DNA of 64,000 nucleotides from assembly GCF_018854015.1 (NCBI RefSeq), contig NZ_JAAXYO010000165.1, forward strand, positions 62,001 through 126,000, read 5' to 3'. This DNA comes from Igneacidithiobacillus copahuensis (lineage in GTDB: Bacteria > Pseudomonadota > Gammaproteobacteria > Acidithiobacillales > Acidithiobacillaceae). The translations under genes and the position numbers were made by a program. Shown here piece after piece: positions 33,052 to 41,554 of this stretch. The notes below the pieces were generated by a model, which was given only the letters and a program-made list of their open reading frames with translations, was not told the DNA's origin and ran no database searches. How positions within the stretch are numbered: the first letter of the stretch is position 1; every line of letters starts with the position of its first letter.

Positions 33052-34122
33052 ATGCCCCAATTGCGGGAAAAAATCCGCTTTGCCAGCTGGGGGACGGTGG
33101 TCCTCGTCCTCATTTACCTGGGTGCTCTGTATACCCTGAGCCCTTACGCCGGACCCCTGCTCATGGGCGCCGTCCTCGCGACCGTGGGCTGGCCATGGCA
33201 ACTACGTGCCGAGCGTTCCTTCCATTTGCCGCGTTGGCTCGCTTCGTTTCTTCATGCGCTGGCGTGGATGGCGATCATCATCATTCCGGCCGTTCTGGTG
33301 GTCGAATCGATCCTGCCGCAATTGCTGCAGGTGGTGGCACGTTGGCAGAGCGGGGCTCCGCTGCTCGGGGTGCCACGGGAGCTGCAGCAGGTTCCCTATT
33401 TCGGAAAATGGCTCGCAGCGCATTTGCGAGTCTTGAATGGTGCGCATCTGTCGCGCTTTTTTTCGGAACATGCGGCGGTTATCACCAGTTCCCTCGGGCA
33501 GCTCTGGTTTTTTGTTTTGCATACCTTTTTTGTCGCATTGACGGTTTTTGCCATCAGCCTGCATGGCAGACGTTTGAGTGAAGTCCTGCATTTGACAGCG
33601 GCCCAGCTGTGGGGTGCGGAGCGGGGAGATCGCTTCTTGTGGGCCGCGCGGGAGGCGACACGTTCGGTCCTCATCGGGCTGATTGGCGTTGGCGTCATCG
33701 AGGGCTTGCTCATTGGTGTCGCCTATGGTGTCGCTGGTCTCAATACCTGGCCCTTATGGATGGTCGTCACGGCTCTTCTGTCACCGATCCCTTTTGGTGC
33801 AACGGTGGTGGTTGCTGCTGCAACCTTGTGGTTGATTTTCGGCGGGCATTGGCTTGCCGGTTTTGTGGTATTGGGTTGGGGTTTCTTCGTCATTACCCTT
33901 GCGGATTTGCTCATCCGCCCTCTGCTCACCGGATCGCAAAGCCAAGCGCCCTTTTTCCTGGTTTTTTTCAGTATCCTGGGTGGCGCGGCTGCCTTTGGCT
34001 TGATTGGTTTGATTATCGGCCCCATATTGATATTGTTGGCGCGGGGTGTGTGGCTAGCATGGGAGCGGCGGGTGCTGCTCGAGCGAGGAACCGGCGCGGG
34101 TGCGGCGCAGTCCAAGTTTTGA
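33052..34122 (+). CDS. AI-2E family transporter, copy 2
   Basis: 356 residues, about eight membrane helices (TVVLVLIYLGALYTLSPYAG, SFLHALAWMAIIIIPAVLVV and later blocks), ending LIGLIIGPILILLARGVWLA, which is typical of the superfamily. It belongs to the same superfamily as the copy at 30249 but is clearly diverged. The ATG at 33052 follows the PHP gene by 10 nt; the longer frame into that gene is not family-like. The substrate is unknown. Confidence 0.85.
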   Translation: MPQLREKIRFASWGTVVLVLIYLGALYTLSPYAGPLLMGAVLATVGWPWQLRAERSFHLPRWLASFLHALAWMAIIIIPAVLVVESILPQLLQVVARWQSGAPLLGVPRELQQVPYFGKWLAAHLRVLNGAHLSRFFSEHAAVITSSLGQLWFFVLHTFFVALTVFAISLHGRRLSEVLHLTAAQLWGAERGDRFLWAAREATRSVLIGLIGVGVIEGLLIGVAYGVAGLNTWPLWMVVTALLSPIPFGATVVVAAATLWLIFGGHWLAGFVVLGWGFFVITLADLLIRPLLTGSQSQAPFFLVFFSILGGAAAFGLIGLIIGPILILLARGVWLAWERRVLLERGTGAGAAQSKF

Positions 34123-34139
34123 ACTCCTGGAGGTGCGGA

Positions 34140-34556
34140 ATGGATTATCAGATGTTTGATCAGCAGTACAATCAGATTGCTCAGGCGACCCAGAACAACG
34201 TGCAGGGCTTGCAGCAGGTAGCGCAGAAGGTACAGTCGGCGATTCCCGATGCCACCCAGGCGCGGGAACTGATCCTTGATCTGCGTAACTTGGCGATGAA
34301 TCTGCAGGGCCAGCAGCAGAATGTGAATATGCTGTTGCAGCAGATGGGACAGCGCATCCAGCAGTTGGAGATGCAGATGCAGCAGATGGGTGGGCAGCCC
34401 GGGATGAATCCGAATATGGCGCAACGCCCCTGGAACGCGCCGGCGCAGGGCGGCATGGGCAGCGGTTTCATGGGCAATGTGATGACCGGCCTGGGTCTTG
34501 GGGCCGGTTTTGCCGTGGCCGATAATGTGGTCGACGACATCTTCAATATGTTCTGA
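34140..34556 (+). CDS. Hypothetical Gln-rich coiled-coil protein
   Basis: 138 residues from ATG 34140 with GGAGG 8 nt upstream. Residues about 1-85 form a strongly Gln-rich helical or coiled-coil segment (QQNVNMLLQQMGQRIQQLEM); the rest is Gly/Met/Pro-rich, then a hydrophobic GLGLGAGFAVADNVVDDIF tail reminiscent of small glycine-zipper proteins. The function is unknown. It follows the permease by 17 nt and is closed by a terminator. Confidence 0.6.
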   Translation: MDYQMFDQQYNQIAQATQNNVQGLQQVAQKVQSAIPDATQARELILDLRNLAMNLQGQQQNVNMLLQQMGQRIQQLEMQMQQMGGQPGMNPNMAQRPWNAPAQGGMGSGFMGNVMTGLGLGAGFAVADNVVDDIFNMF

Positions 34557-34580
34557 TTGTTTCACCGGCAATTAGTAGCC

Positions 34581-34609
34581 GACGGCGGTCGCTCTGGCCG
34601 CCGTTTTTC
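34581..34609 (+). terminator. Rho-independent terminator before rlmB
   Basis: ACGGCGG (34582-34588) pairs with CCGCCGT (34598-34604) around TCGCTCTGG, whose ends add a G-T and a C-G pair, followed by TTTTCT. It ends the PHP-permease-coiled-coil unit just before the rlmB ribosome site. Confidence 0.8.
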
Positions 34610-34621
34610 TTGGAGCGAACT

Positions 34622-35374
34622 GTGGCAGAAGAATGGATCTATGGCATCCACGCCGTAGAGGCGGCGATTGCGGCGGGGGAGGTAGAGCGTCTATGGCTGG
34701 CAACGGAGAGGGCCGGCGATGCCAGAATCGCGGCTATCCGCCAAGCTGCCGAGGCCCATGGCCTCCCGCTAGCGCTAGAGCCAATGCAGGCCCTGCAACG
34801 GCGTTGTCATGCGGATCAGCACCAGGGGGTGCTGGCCCGCGCATTGCCGCTTCCCCCACGGGATTGGAAAGCCTTTGCAGAACATCTCCCAGAGCATGCC
34901 TTTCTGTTGATGCTCGATGGGGTGACGGACCCGCATAACCTCGGTGCCTGTTTGCGCAGTGCCGAAGCGGCGGGGGTAGATGCCGTGCTGTTGCCCAAGG
35001 ACAATGCCTGCGGTATTACTGCTACGGTACGCAAAGTGGCTGCCGGTGCGGCTTCCCGCGTGCCGGTGTTTTTTCTGACCAATCTGTCCCGCACGCTCGA
35101 AGAGCTGCAGCAACGCAATTTTTGGGTAGCTGGCCTTGCCGGAGAGGCAGAACAAAGCATCTACGAAGTGGATCTGCGCGGCCCTCTGGTATTGGTTATG
35201 GGGAGCGAGGAGAAGGGGGTCCGCCGCCTGGTTCGCGAGCATTGCGATTACCTGCTGCGTATTCCCATGGCTGGCCAGATCGAAAGCCTGAATGTCTCGG
35301 TCGCGACCGCCGTGGTGCTCTTCGAGGCCAGGCGGCAACGAAGTGGGGAGGCATCGGCACGGCATTCGCGCTAG
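34622..35374 (+). CDS. rlmB: 23S rRNA (guanosine-2251-2'-O)-methyltransferase
   Basis: 250 residues, SPOUT/TrmH fold. WIYGIHAVEAAI opens the substrate-binding domain. The methyltransferase motifs are LMLDGVTDPHNLGACLRSAE, LVLVMGSEEKGVRRLV and IPMAGQIESLNVSVATAVVL, which form the SAM knot. It methylates G2251 in the P-loop of 23S rRNA. The GTG at 34622 has GGAG 8 nt upstream; a TTG at 34610 is a weaker alternative inside the terminator tail. Confidence 0.94.
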   Translation: MAEEWIYGIHAVEAAIAAGEVERLWLATERAGDARIAAIRQAAEAHGLPLALEPMQALQRRCHADQHQGVLARALPLPPRDWKAFAEHLPEHAFLLMLDGVTDPHNLGACLRSAEAAGVDAVLLPKDNACGITATVRKVAAGAASRVPVFFLTNLSRTLEELQQRNFWVAGLAGEAEQSIYEVDLRGPLVLVMGSEEKGVRRLVREHCDYLLRIPMAGQIESLNVSVATAVVLFEARRQRSGEASARHSR

Positions 35375-35399
35375 AATGGGTCCCTGCACAGGAGAGCCC

Positions 35400-36197
35400 A
35401 TGACCCCAAGCGTTGTCGATTCCCACTGTCATCTCGATTTTGACGATTTTGCCGCTGACCGTGCGGAAGTTTTGCTACGCGCGCGGCAGGCGGGAGTCGA
35501 GTCGATCCTGATTGCCGCTGTGCGCCAGCCGGATTGGGGACGAGTGCGCAGCTTGGCGGAGTCGGAAGCGGAGATCTGGGGCGCTGCCGGAGTACATCCG
35601 AATGAACCGGTCACAGAGACTCCGCGCTATCAAGATCTTCTCGCTGCCCTGGACCATGAAAAGATTGTCGCCGTTGGCGAAACGGGTCTGGATTATTTTC
35701 GCTCCGAGGGAGACCTTACCTGGCAGCAAGAGCGCTTGGCGCGGCACGTTGCCGCCGGGCGGGCAACCGGCAAACCCCTGATCATTCATACCCGGGAAGC
35801 GGCTGCCGATACCCTCGCCTTATTGCGCAGCGAGGGTGCCCGTGATTGTGGTGGGGTCATCCATTGTTTTACCGAAACCCTCGATTTTGCCCGTCAGGCA
35901 ATGGATTTGGGGTTTTACATTTCGTTCTCCGGCATCGTTACCTTCAAAAACGCCAAAGAGTTGCAGGAAGTCGCCAAATTCATCCCGCAGGAGCGGCTGT
36001 TGATTGAGACGGATGCGCCGTATTTGGCGCCAGTGCCGATGCGCGGTAAACGCAACGAACCTGCTTTTGTTGCTCATGTCGCACGGTTTCTTGCGGAGTT
36101 GCGCGGAGAAGATCGCGACAGCCTGGCGGCGGTGACTTCGCAGAATTTTCGTCATCTGTTCAAATTGCCGGAGCCGGAATGCGCATTCGCTTCCTAG
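35400..36197 (+). CDS. TatD-family metal-dependent hydrolase
   Basis: 265 residues, TIM-barrel with the full TatD motif set: VDSHCHLDF (about 6-14), KIVAVGETGLDYF (about 85), LIIHTREA (about 125), GVIHCFTE (about 150) and LLIETDAPYLAPVPMRGKRN (about 200). Family members are 3'-5' DNA exonucleases or D-aminoacyl hydrolases. AGGAGAGCCC lies directly before the ATG. The 3' end overlaps the next gene by 19 nt. Confidence 0.92.
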   Translation: MTPSVVDSHCHLDFDDFAADRAEVLLRARQAGVESILIAAVRQPDWGRVRSLAESEAEIWGAAGVHPNEPVTETPRYQDLLAALDHEKIVAVGETGLDYFRSEGDLTWQQERLARHVAAGRATGKPLIIHTREAAADTLALLRSEGARDCGGVIHCFTETLDFARQAMDLGFYISFSGIVTFKNAKELQEVAKFIPQERLLIETDAPYLAPVPMRGKRNEPAFVAHVARFLAELRGEDRDSLAAVTSQNFRHLFKLPEPECAFAS

Positions 36198-36937
36198 GTA
36201 CGGGTTCCAGTGCTGGGACGCCGCAGATTGGCTGCGATTGTGCCGTGTGTCGCAGTGCAGATCGCCGGAATCAACGCAGCCGGGCGAGCATCCTGGTAGA
36301 AGAGCAGGATACCCGGATTCTCATCGACACCGGCCCGGATTTGCGTATGCAAATGTTGCGTGCCGATGTTCGGCACTTGGACGCTGTTTTTTATACCCAT
36401 TTTCACGCCGATCATATCAACGGGATCGATGATCTGCGTGCCTTCAATTTTCTGGACAAGCGAGTGATTTCCTGTTTCGCTGATGCGCGTACGGCACGCG
36501 AACTGGAAGAGCGTTTTCGTTATTGTTTTCTTCCCCCTGATCCGGGCTGGGCAAAGCCGTCACTGTCGATGACGGGCATCACGGCGAAGCAGCAGGTGGG
36601 CACGATCACCGTCTTGCCCGTACCAGTTTTGCACGGCAACCTGCCCATTTATGGGTATCGCTTTGGTGGAGCGGCCTACCTGACGGATCTGAAAACCATC
36701 CCAGAAGAAAGCTACGCACTGCTGCAAGATCTGGATCTTCTCATCCTCGACTGCCTGCGCGAGGAAGAACATCCGACCCATGTGAACCTTGCCGAGTCTC
36801 TGGCGCTTGCGGTGCGGATTGGTGCCCGGCAAACCCTCCTCACCCATATGACCCATGATCTGGATTATCAAAAACTTTGTTCCGTTCTGCCGGAGAATAT
36901 TGCCCCAGCGTATGACGGGCTGGAATGGAGAATATAG
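36179..36937 (+). CDS. Metallo-beta-lactamase-fold hydrolase (PhnP/YycJ-like)
   Basis: 252 residues. RFLGTGSSAGTPQIGCDCAV with a second pair CRSADRRNQRSR is like the PhnP zinc-knuckle start. The metal centre is YTHFHADHINGIDDLR (about 75), then PVLHGNLPIYGYR, LLILDCLREEEHPTHVNL and TLLTHMTHDLDY. It is probably a cyclic phosphodiesterase or a general MBL hydrolase. No phosphonate genes are nearby, so a PhnP role is not assigned. Confidence 0.85.
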   Translation: MRIRFLGTGSSAGTPQIGCDCAVCRSADRRNQRSRASILVEEQDTRILIDTGPDLRMQMLRADVRHLDAVFYTHFHADHINGIDDLRAFNFLDKRVISCFADARTARELEERFRYCFLPPDPGWAKPSLSMTGITAKQQVGTITVLPVPVLHGNLPIYGYRFGGAAYLTDLKTIPEESYALLQDLDLLILDCLREEEHPTHVNLAESLALAVRIGARQTLLTHMTHDLDYQKLCSVLPENIAPAYDGLEWRI

Positions 36938-36973
36938 CTTTTTATTTTATTCTGTTTCATTTATCCGTATAAA

Positions 36974-37008
36974 TTCCGTATCGCGGAAACAATATCTTAT
37001 TGCGGAAA
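36974..37008. promoter_or_regulatory. Operator-like site A upstream of the MFS gene
   Basis: TCGCGGAA (36981-36988) and TTGCGGAA (37000-37007) have CGGAA cores exactly 19 bp apart, and the left core is also half of a perfect palindrome TTCCG-TATCG-CGGAA (36974-36988). The second half reads CTTATTGCGGAAA, identical to the site next to iclR (39244-39271). The rest of 36938-37149 is AT-rich leader; I see no clear promoter hexamers in it. Confidence 0.7.
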
Positions 37009-37149
37009 GAAATATGCTGGTCTACTCTCCAATACAGTCGCGGAGGGTAAATCTATTTAGTAAATTGCTATATATGTAAATTATGATGTACCTGGCTTGC
37101 GGCTTCCTGCCTCTTTTGAGGTAATTTGATGTTGGTCAGGAGGATAATT

Positions 37150-38448
37150 ATGTCAATACAAGAAATGCCTGAATATTCATCTCCCTATCGTTGGGTCATG
37201 GCGGCAATCACTGGGGTCATCATGACCACCAGCTTCATCTCTCTCACCTCATTTGGCGTATCGGCGCCAGCCATGGCGGCGGCGATGCATGTTTCTGTGC
37301 AGTCGCTATCTGCTGCTGGCATCGATGCCTTTTCGGTGGGTTTATTTATCGCTTTTTTTCTCGGTCATGGTGGGATATTTGATACCCGGATTCGCCTGGG
37401 AGTCTTAGTTGCGCAGCTCTTCTTGATCGTTCCGCAGATTCTCATCCCCATTCTCATGCCGATCACGCAGTCTTTGGTGCTGCTGATCGTATTTCGATTT
37501 TTGCAGGGGCTCATGATCATGATGATCGCCCTGTTTTCCCTGCAACTTGCGGGCTGGTTTCGCTCCAGTCAACGTGGAATCTCGCTCGCGGCGATGTTGG
37601 GTGCCATTACCCTGGGCGGTGCCGTTGGTGGAGTGATTACCGGAGATCTCGCATCTATGGGCTGGCGGGTCGTGTATTTCATTACCGCAGCGATCATGAT
37701 CGCCGGTGCGGTGGTGTACTTTGTCTTTGCCCGGGATGCCAGCAGTCATGCCGAGGGAATCAAAAAATCCAAGGCCGAGCACCGCAAGCACAAGTTGTGG
37801 TCTTATCCCATGACCTGGATCATGGGTATTGTGCAAATTCCCAATAACTGGACGCTTTTCACGATTGGCGGATTTTTGCCCATTTATGCTTATCATCTAG
37901 GTTATAAGCCAGAAGAAACTGGTAACGTAATGTTTATTTGGGGATTGATGGGTTTTGCGGCTGCTGTACTCGGTGCGCTGCTCGGTGATTACTGGGCAAA
38001 ACGGGACAATACGCACCGGAATTTCGTGAACGCTCGCCTCGGTGTGATCAGTTTGGCAAATGTGTTCATCATTGTCGGTGCCCTGATGATTCTTTACATT
38101 GCGCCGATCTCCTATCCCTTGCTCCTCCTGTCGGCGTTGGTCGTGGCGTGCACGATGGCAACGCCACCCAATTACTGGGCCTCGCCCTGTAATATCTTTC
38201 CGGTTGCGACGATGGGTGCGGGTGCCTTCGCCATCGGTGTCATCTCAAACTCGGTGAGTGCCATCGGTCCGGTGGTATCGTCGATTATCATTCACACCGT
38301 TGGCTGGAATGGGGTGTTTTGGGTGATGGTAGGGCTCGCAGCGGTGGGGCTCGGCGTGAACTATCTGGCGAGTCAGACGCGCCTGCCCATAGAAATCGAG
38401 GGAGAAGCAGATAGTTCTGCGAGTTGTGCCGCCGGCCTCAGTCATTGA
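37150..38448 (+). CDS. MFS transporter, probably organic-acid uptake
   Basis: 432 residues with about 12 membrane helices. The inter-helix motif FRSSQRGISLAAMLGAI and the central charged loop (HAEGIKKSKAEHRKHKLWSY, about 195-215) fit the major facilitator superfamily. AGGAGG lies 8 nt before the ATG at 37150. It heads the glycolate/acid-sugar cluster and is convergent with iclR (3' overlap of 7 nt). From context the substrate may be glycolate, glycerate or a tetronate; that is inference. The leader contains site A. Confidence 0.85.
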   Translation: MSIQEMPEYSSPYRWVMAAITGVIMTTSFISLTSFGVSAPAMAAAMHVSVQSLSAAGIDAFSVGLFIAFFLGHGGIFDTRIRLGVLVAQLFLIVPQILIPILMPITQSLVLLIVFRFLQGLMIMMIALFSLQLAGWFRSSQRGISLAAMLGAITLGGAVGGVITGDLASMGWRVVYFITAAIMIAGAVVYFVFARDASSHAEGIKKSKAEHRKHKLWSYPMTWIMGIVQIPNNWTLFTIGGFLPIYAYHLGYKPEETGNVMFIWGLMGFAAAVLGALLGDYWAKRDNTHRNFVNARLGVISLANVFIIVGALMILYIAPISYPLLLLSALVVACTMATPPNYWASPCNIFPVATMGAGAFAIGVISNSVSAIGPVVSSIIIHTVGWNGVFWVMVGLAAVGLGVNYLASQTRLPIEIEGEADSSASCAAGLSH

Positions 38449-39242
38449 GTCGGTACTGGCGCGTCGAGATCGAGGATAACGGTAAGTCCCTGTAAGCGTT
38501 GCTCGATGCGCCGGGCGGTCTCTTGCAGCAGAGGTATCCACTCCTCTAGACGACGGTGAATGGGCGAAGAAATGCTCAGACCCACTAGGCACGGAAGGGG
38601 AGTACGAACGAGGACGCCGAGACAGCCAACGCCGATCTCGGCTTCCTCGTCATCGCGCGCATACCCGTCTTTCTGTGCTTGCTGTGCGGTATCCCACAGG
38701 CTAGCGAGCTGAGTGATGGAATGTGAGGTGAGCGCAGGTAACCCGGTGCGTTCGGCGTAGTCCCGTACCCAGTCGTAGCCATGCTCGGCCAGCATCCATT
38801 TGCCCACTGCGGTGCAGTGCAGGGGGGCATGTGAGCCAATGACCTGTTCCACGCGCATCATTCGGGGAGAGAGGACACGCTCGATGTACAGTACCTCGTC
38901 CTTTTGTTGGATGGTCAGATTTACGGTTTCCCCGATCTGATCCCGTAACCACGCCATGGCTGGCCGTGCGAGGGCACGGAGATCGGCGCGACTGTGGACC
39001 AAGCGGCTCCAGTCGAGCAGGCGTGGGCCGAAGCAATAATTTCCCTGCAGATCCCGCTCGACCAGACCATTTTCCTGGGCAGACGCGAGGATGCGAAAGG
39101 CAGAGGATGGGGCCAGGCCAGTACAGGCAGACAGCACTTTCAAGGAAGTGCTGCCACCCTCTTCGGCAAGCGCGTCCAGCAACAGGCGCAAACGATCAAT
39201 AACCTGCACGGAACTGCGACTGATGGGATCCGTATTTTTCAT
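38442..39242 (-). CDS. IclR-family transcriptional regulator
   Basis: 266 residues. The N-terminal winged helix-turn-helix (about 10-75; DRLRLLLDALAEEGGSTSLK, then SSAFRILASAQENGLVERDL) is followed by the IclR effector domain (VGKWMLAEHGYDWV, GYARDDEEAEIGVGCLGVLV). Family members sense small organic acids such as glyoxylate or pyruvate. The upstream repeat (site B) begins 2 bp from its start codon, consistent with autoregulation. It is divergent from the ThDP enzyme gene. Confidence 0.9.
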   Translation of the reverse strand: MKNTDPISRSSVQVIDRLRLLLDALAEEGGSTSLKVLSACTGLAPSSAFRILASAQENGLVERDLQGNYCFGPRLLDWSRLVHSRADLRALARPAMAWLRDQIGETVNLTIQQKDEVLYIERVLSPRMMRVEQVIGSHAPLHCTAVGKWMLAEHGYDWVRDYAERTGLPALTSHSITQLASLWDTAQQAQKDGYARDDEEAEIGVGCLGVLVRTPLPCLVGLSISSPIHRRLEEWIPLLQETARRIEQRLQGLTVILDLDAPVPTQ

Positions 39243-39243
39243 A

Positions 39244-39271
39244 TTGCGGAATATATACCTTATTGCGGAAA
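39244..39271. promoter_or_regulatory. Operator-like site B between iclR and the ThDP enzyme gene
   Basis: TTGCGGAA (39244-39251) and TTGCGGAA (39263-39270) have CGGAA cores 19 bp apart, the same geometry and orientation as site A. CTTATTGCGGAAA is shared exactly with site A. It sits in the 83-bp divergent region and could control both directions. Confidence 0.7.
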
Positions 39272-39325
39272 CTGTATATCTCTTCTACCCTAAAAGGCAC
39301 GATCTGACTACGGGATGCCAGTACC

Positions 39326-41539
39326 ATGACGCAAGTACCCTCATTGCCCCCCCACGCCCCTGATTTCTGCGCTGGCATGTTTTGCTACGGCGAGGCTTGG
39401 CCAGAATTTGACCGTTTGGGAAGCGCAGCAGTCATCCGGGAAGGGTCGCGGGAGATCCCTGATCCCGCCGACGAAAGTGTCGTCTATCAGACCCTGTTGC
39501 TCGCCGACGCCCTGCGTTACTGCACCCTGCAGGTCTGTGCCGCCAAGTCGTCCGGACACCCCGGGGGATTTGCCTCTAGCGCGGATATCTATGCGGCTTT
39601 GGTCATGCTCGGACACACCAATATCGTGACTGAAGTCGGGCATCATGCGCCAGGGTTCTACAGCGCGATGTTTCTCGATGGTTCCCTGGAGGCCATGCAG
39701 ATCCAGAACATGAGCGATTTCATGGCACGTTTTCGCGAGCGCCACGGCCTACTGGGGCATCTCTCCGGGGCTATCCCCGGTCTCCTGGCACCGGCGGGGC
39801 CGCTCGGGCAGGGGCAGCACTTTGCTATGGCGGGGGCGCTGTTACATCCCGGCACCTTGTTTCCCGTCACCATCGGTGACGGCGGCTTTGGTGAACCCTA
39901 TGTGCTGAGCAGCATGAAGCACTTCCACTTTGCCTATCCGCAGGTCACCAACTATTTGCCCATATTGATCTGGAATGGCTTCAGTCAGGAGCATCACTCC
40001 ATGGTCTCGCGCATGAGCAATGGCGAGATGGTTGCCTACTGGAAAGCGCACGACTTCGACGAAGTCATCCTGATCGACGCCAAGGATTTTGACGACGCTG
40101 GTCAGTCTGGGCCCTATGTGGATTCGTCCAAATTTTCCTTCGCGCAGCGCCTCGCTTTCATGAAGGCAGTGCTCGCGGCAACGGCCAAGGCGTCAGACTC
40201 GGCCTTGCAGGGGCGCCACACCGCCGTCATTTTCAAGCAGCTAAAGGGCGCTGGCGTGCATGTCACGGGAGCGAAATCCCATAATCTGTATCCCAAGGAT
40301 ACTCCGGACTCTCCCGAGATCCACGCCGCTTTGCAGCGTCTGGCGCTGGCGCCAAAGGCCTGGGCTCTGGTGCGGGAAAATGCCCGCCGCGCCGGTGGTG
40401 GCCCTGCGGCGCAGACGGTGGTCACGGAGACGACTCTCGACCTGGCGCCCTTGGGTTCCTTCCCCATGCAGGATTTCGCCGTGGGCGAGCAGGTGGTGCC
40501 AGCTACGGCCTTCGGCGCACTGGTGGCTTGGCTCGGCCAGCAGGATCGGCGTTTTGTGGTGACCAATGCCGATGGTAACGAGGCTTCGGCGATGAAAAAT
40601 ATCAACGATGCCCTGAAGATTCGCCATCCCACGGAAGACCCGCTCTACAACCAGATGCCCAACGGCCAGGTCTATGAGCCGCTCAACGAGGATGCCTGCG
40701 CCGGTCTTGCCACAGGCTTGGCCTTGTTTGGCGGTCGCTCCCTCTGGTTGTCGTACGAATCCTTTGCCATCAACGGCTGGCCTATCGTGCAGACCGTGGG
40801 GCAGGCGATGGCGGAATTACGGCGGCCGACGCCTTCGGTGGTTTGCATGTTCACCGCTGGTGCCCTGGAGCAAGGACGGAACGGCTGGACGCATCAGCGT
40901 CCCGAAATCGAGAACTATTTTGCCGCGCAGATGCGCAATGGCAATGTCTTTCTGCTCTACCCCTGCGATGCTAATGCGGTGCAGGCGGCCTACGAATATG
41001 CGGTAGAGAGCCAGAACAAGGTGATGGTGATCATTGCCTCCAAGAGCCCGTTGCCCGTTCACCTGGATATGACGACGGCGCGGATGGCGATCCGGCGGGG
41101 TGCGGCACTGTTGCACGAAAGCACCGGCACGCGGGCAACGGTAACCCTGGCGGTCACCGGAGATATGGCCCTGCAGCCGGTTTTTGCCGCAGGCGACGAG
41201 CTGGCGGCGCAGGGCTACGGGGTGCGCATCGTCAGCGTGCTCAATCCGCGCCAGCTCTACCGGGAGAGTGATGTGGCAGTCGACACCGTGGCGGAACCGG
41301 ATCGAGATTTCCTGCCGGATGCCGAATTTCAAGCGTTGTTTGCTGGCGAGATCCTGTTGGGCATCAGCGGCGGCGGATCGGCGCCGCTGGAGCCGATCTT
41401 CCTGCGTAGCCGTGCCCAGCATCGCGATACCTTGGCGTGGCGTCGCGGTGAAACCACGGCAAGTGCGGGCGAGCTCATGGCGTTCAATGGGCTGACCAGC
41501 GCGGCCATCGTGGCCAGGGTACAGGCCCTGTCAGCCTGA
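39326..41539 (+). CDS. Transketolase/phosphoketolase-like ThDP enzyme
   Basis: 737 residues, somewhat shorter than phosphoketolases (about 790-800). The N-terminal half carries transketolase-like SGHPGG (about 73) and GPLGQGQHF, then GDGGFGEPY with the ThDP/Mg-binding Asn in LPILIWNGFS (about 215). The second half resembles phosphoketolase: QVYEPLNEDACAGLATGLAL with the likely ThDP-activating Glu, SLWLSYESFAING and NGWTHQRPEIENYF. It should make or break a two-carbon ketol unit. The context (IclR, DUF1537 kinase, GlcDEF) suggests an acceptor such as glyoxylate rather than the normal phosphoketolase shunt; that is inference. Annotated relatives are often just called transketolase. Confidence 0.8.
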   Translation: MTQVPSLPPHAPDFCAGMFCYGEAWPEFDRLGSAAVIREGSREIPDPADESVVYQTLLLADALRYCTLQVCAAKSSGHPGGFASSADIYAALVMLGHTNIVTEVGHHAPGFYSAMFLDGSLEAMQIQNMSDFMARFRERHGLLGHLSGAIPGLLAPAGPLGQGQHFAMAGALLHPGTLFPVTIGDGGFGEPYVLSSMKHFHFAYPQVTNYLPILIWNGFSQEHHSMVSRMSNGEMVAYWKAHDFDEVILIDAKDFDDAGQSGPYVDSSKFSFAQRLAFMKAVLAATAKASDSALQGRHTAVIFKQLKGAGVHVTGAKSHNLYPKDTPDSPEIHAALQRLALAPKAWALVRENARRAGGGPAAQTVVTETTLDLAPLGSFPMQDFAVGEQVVPATAFGALVAWLGQQDRRFVVTNADGNEASAMKNINDALKIRHPTEDPLYNQMPNGQVYEPLNEDACAGLATGLALFGGRSLWLSYESFAINGWPIVQTVGQAMAELRRPTPSVVCMFTAGALEQGRNGWTHQRPEIENYFAAQMRNGNVFLLYPCDANAVQAAYEYAVESQNKVMVIIASKSPLPVHLDMTTARMAIRRGAALLHESTGTRATVTLAVTGDMALQPVFAAGDELAAQGYGVRIVSVLNPRQLYRESDVAVDTVAEPDRDFLPDAEFQALFAGEILLGISGGGSAPLEPIFLRSRAQHRDTLAWRRGETTASAGELMAFNGLTSAAIVARVQALSA

Positions 41540-41554
41540 ATTGGGGCGGTGAAA

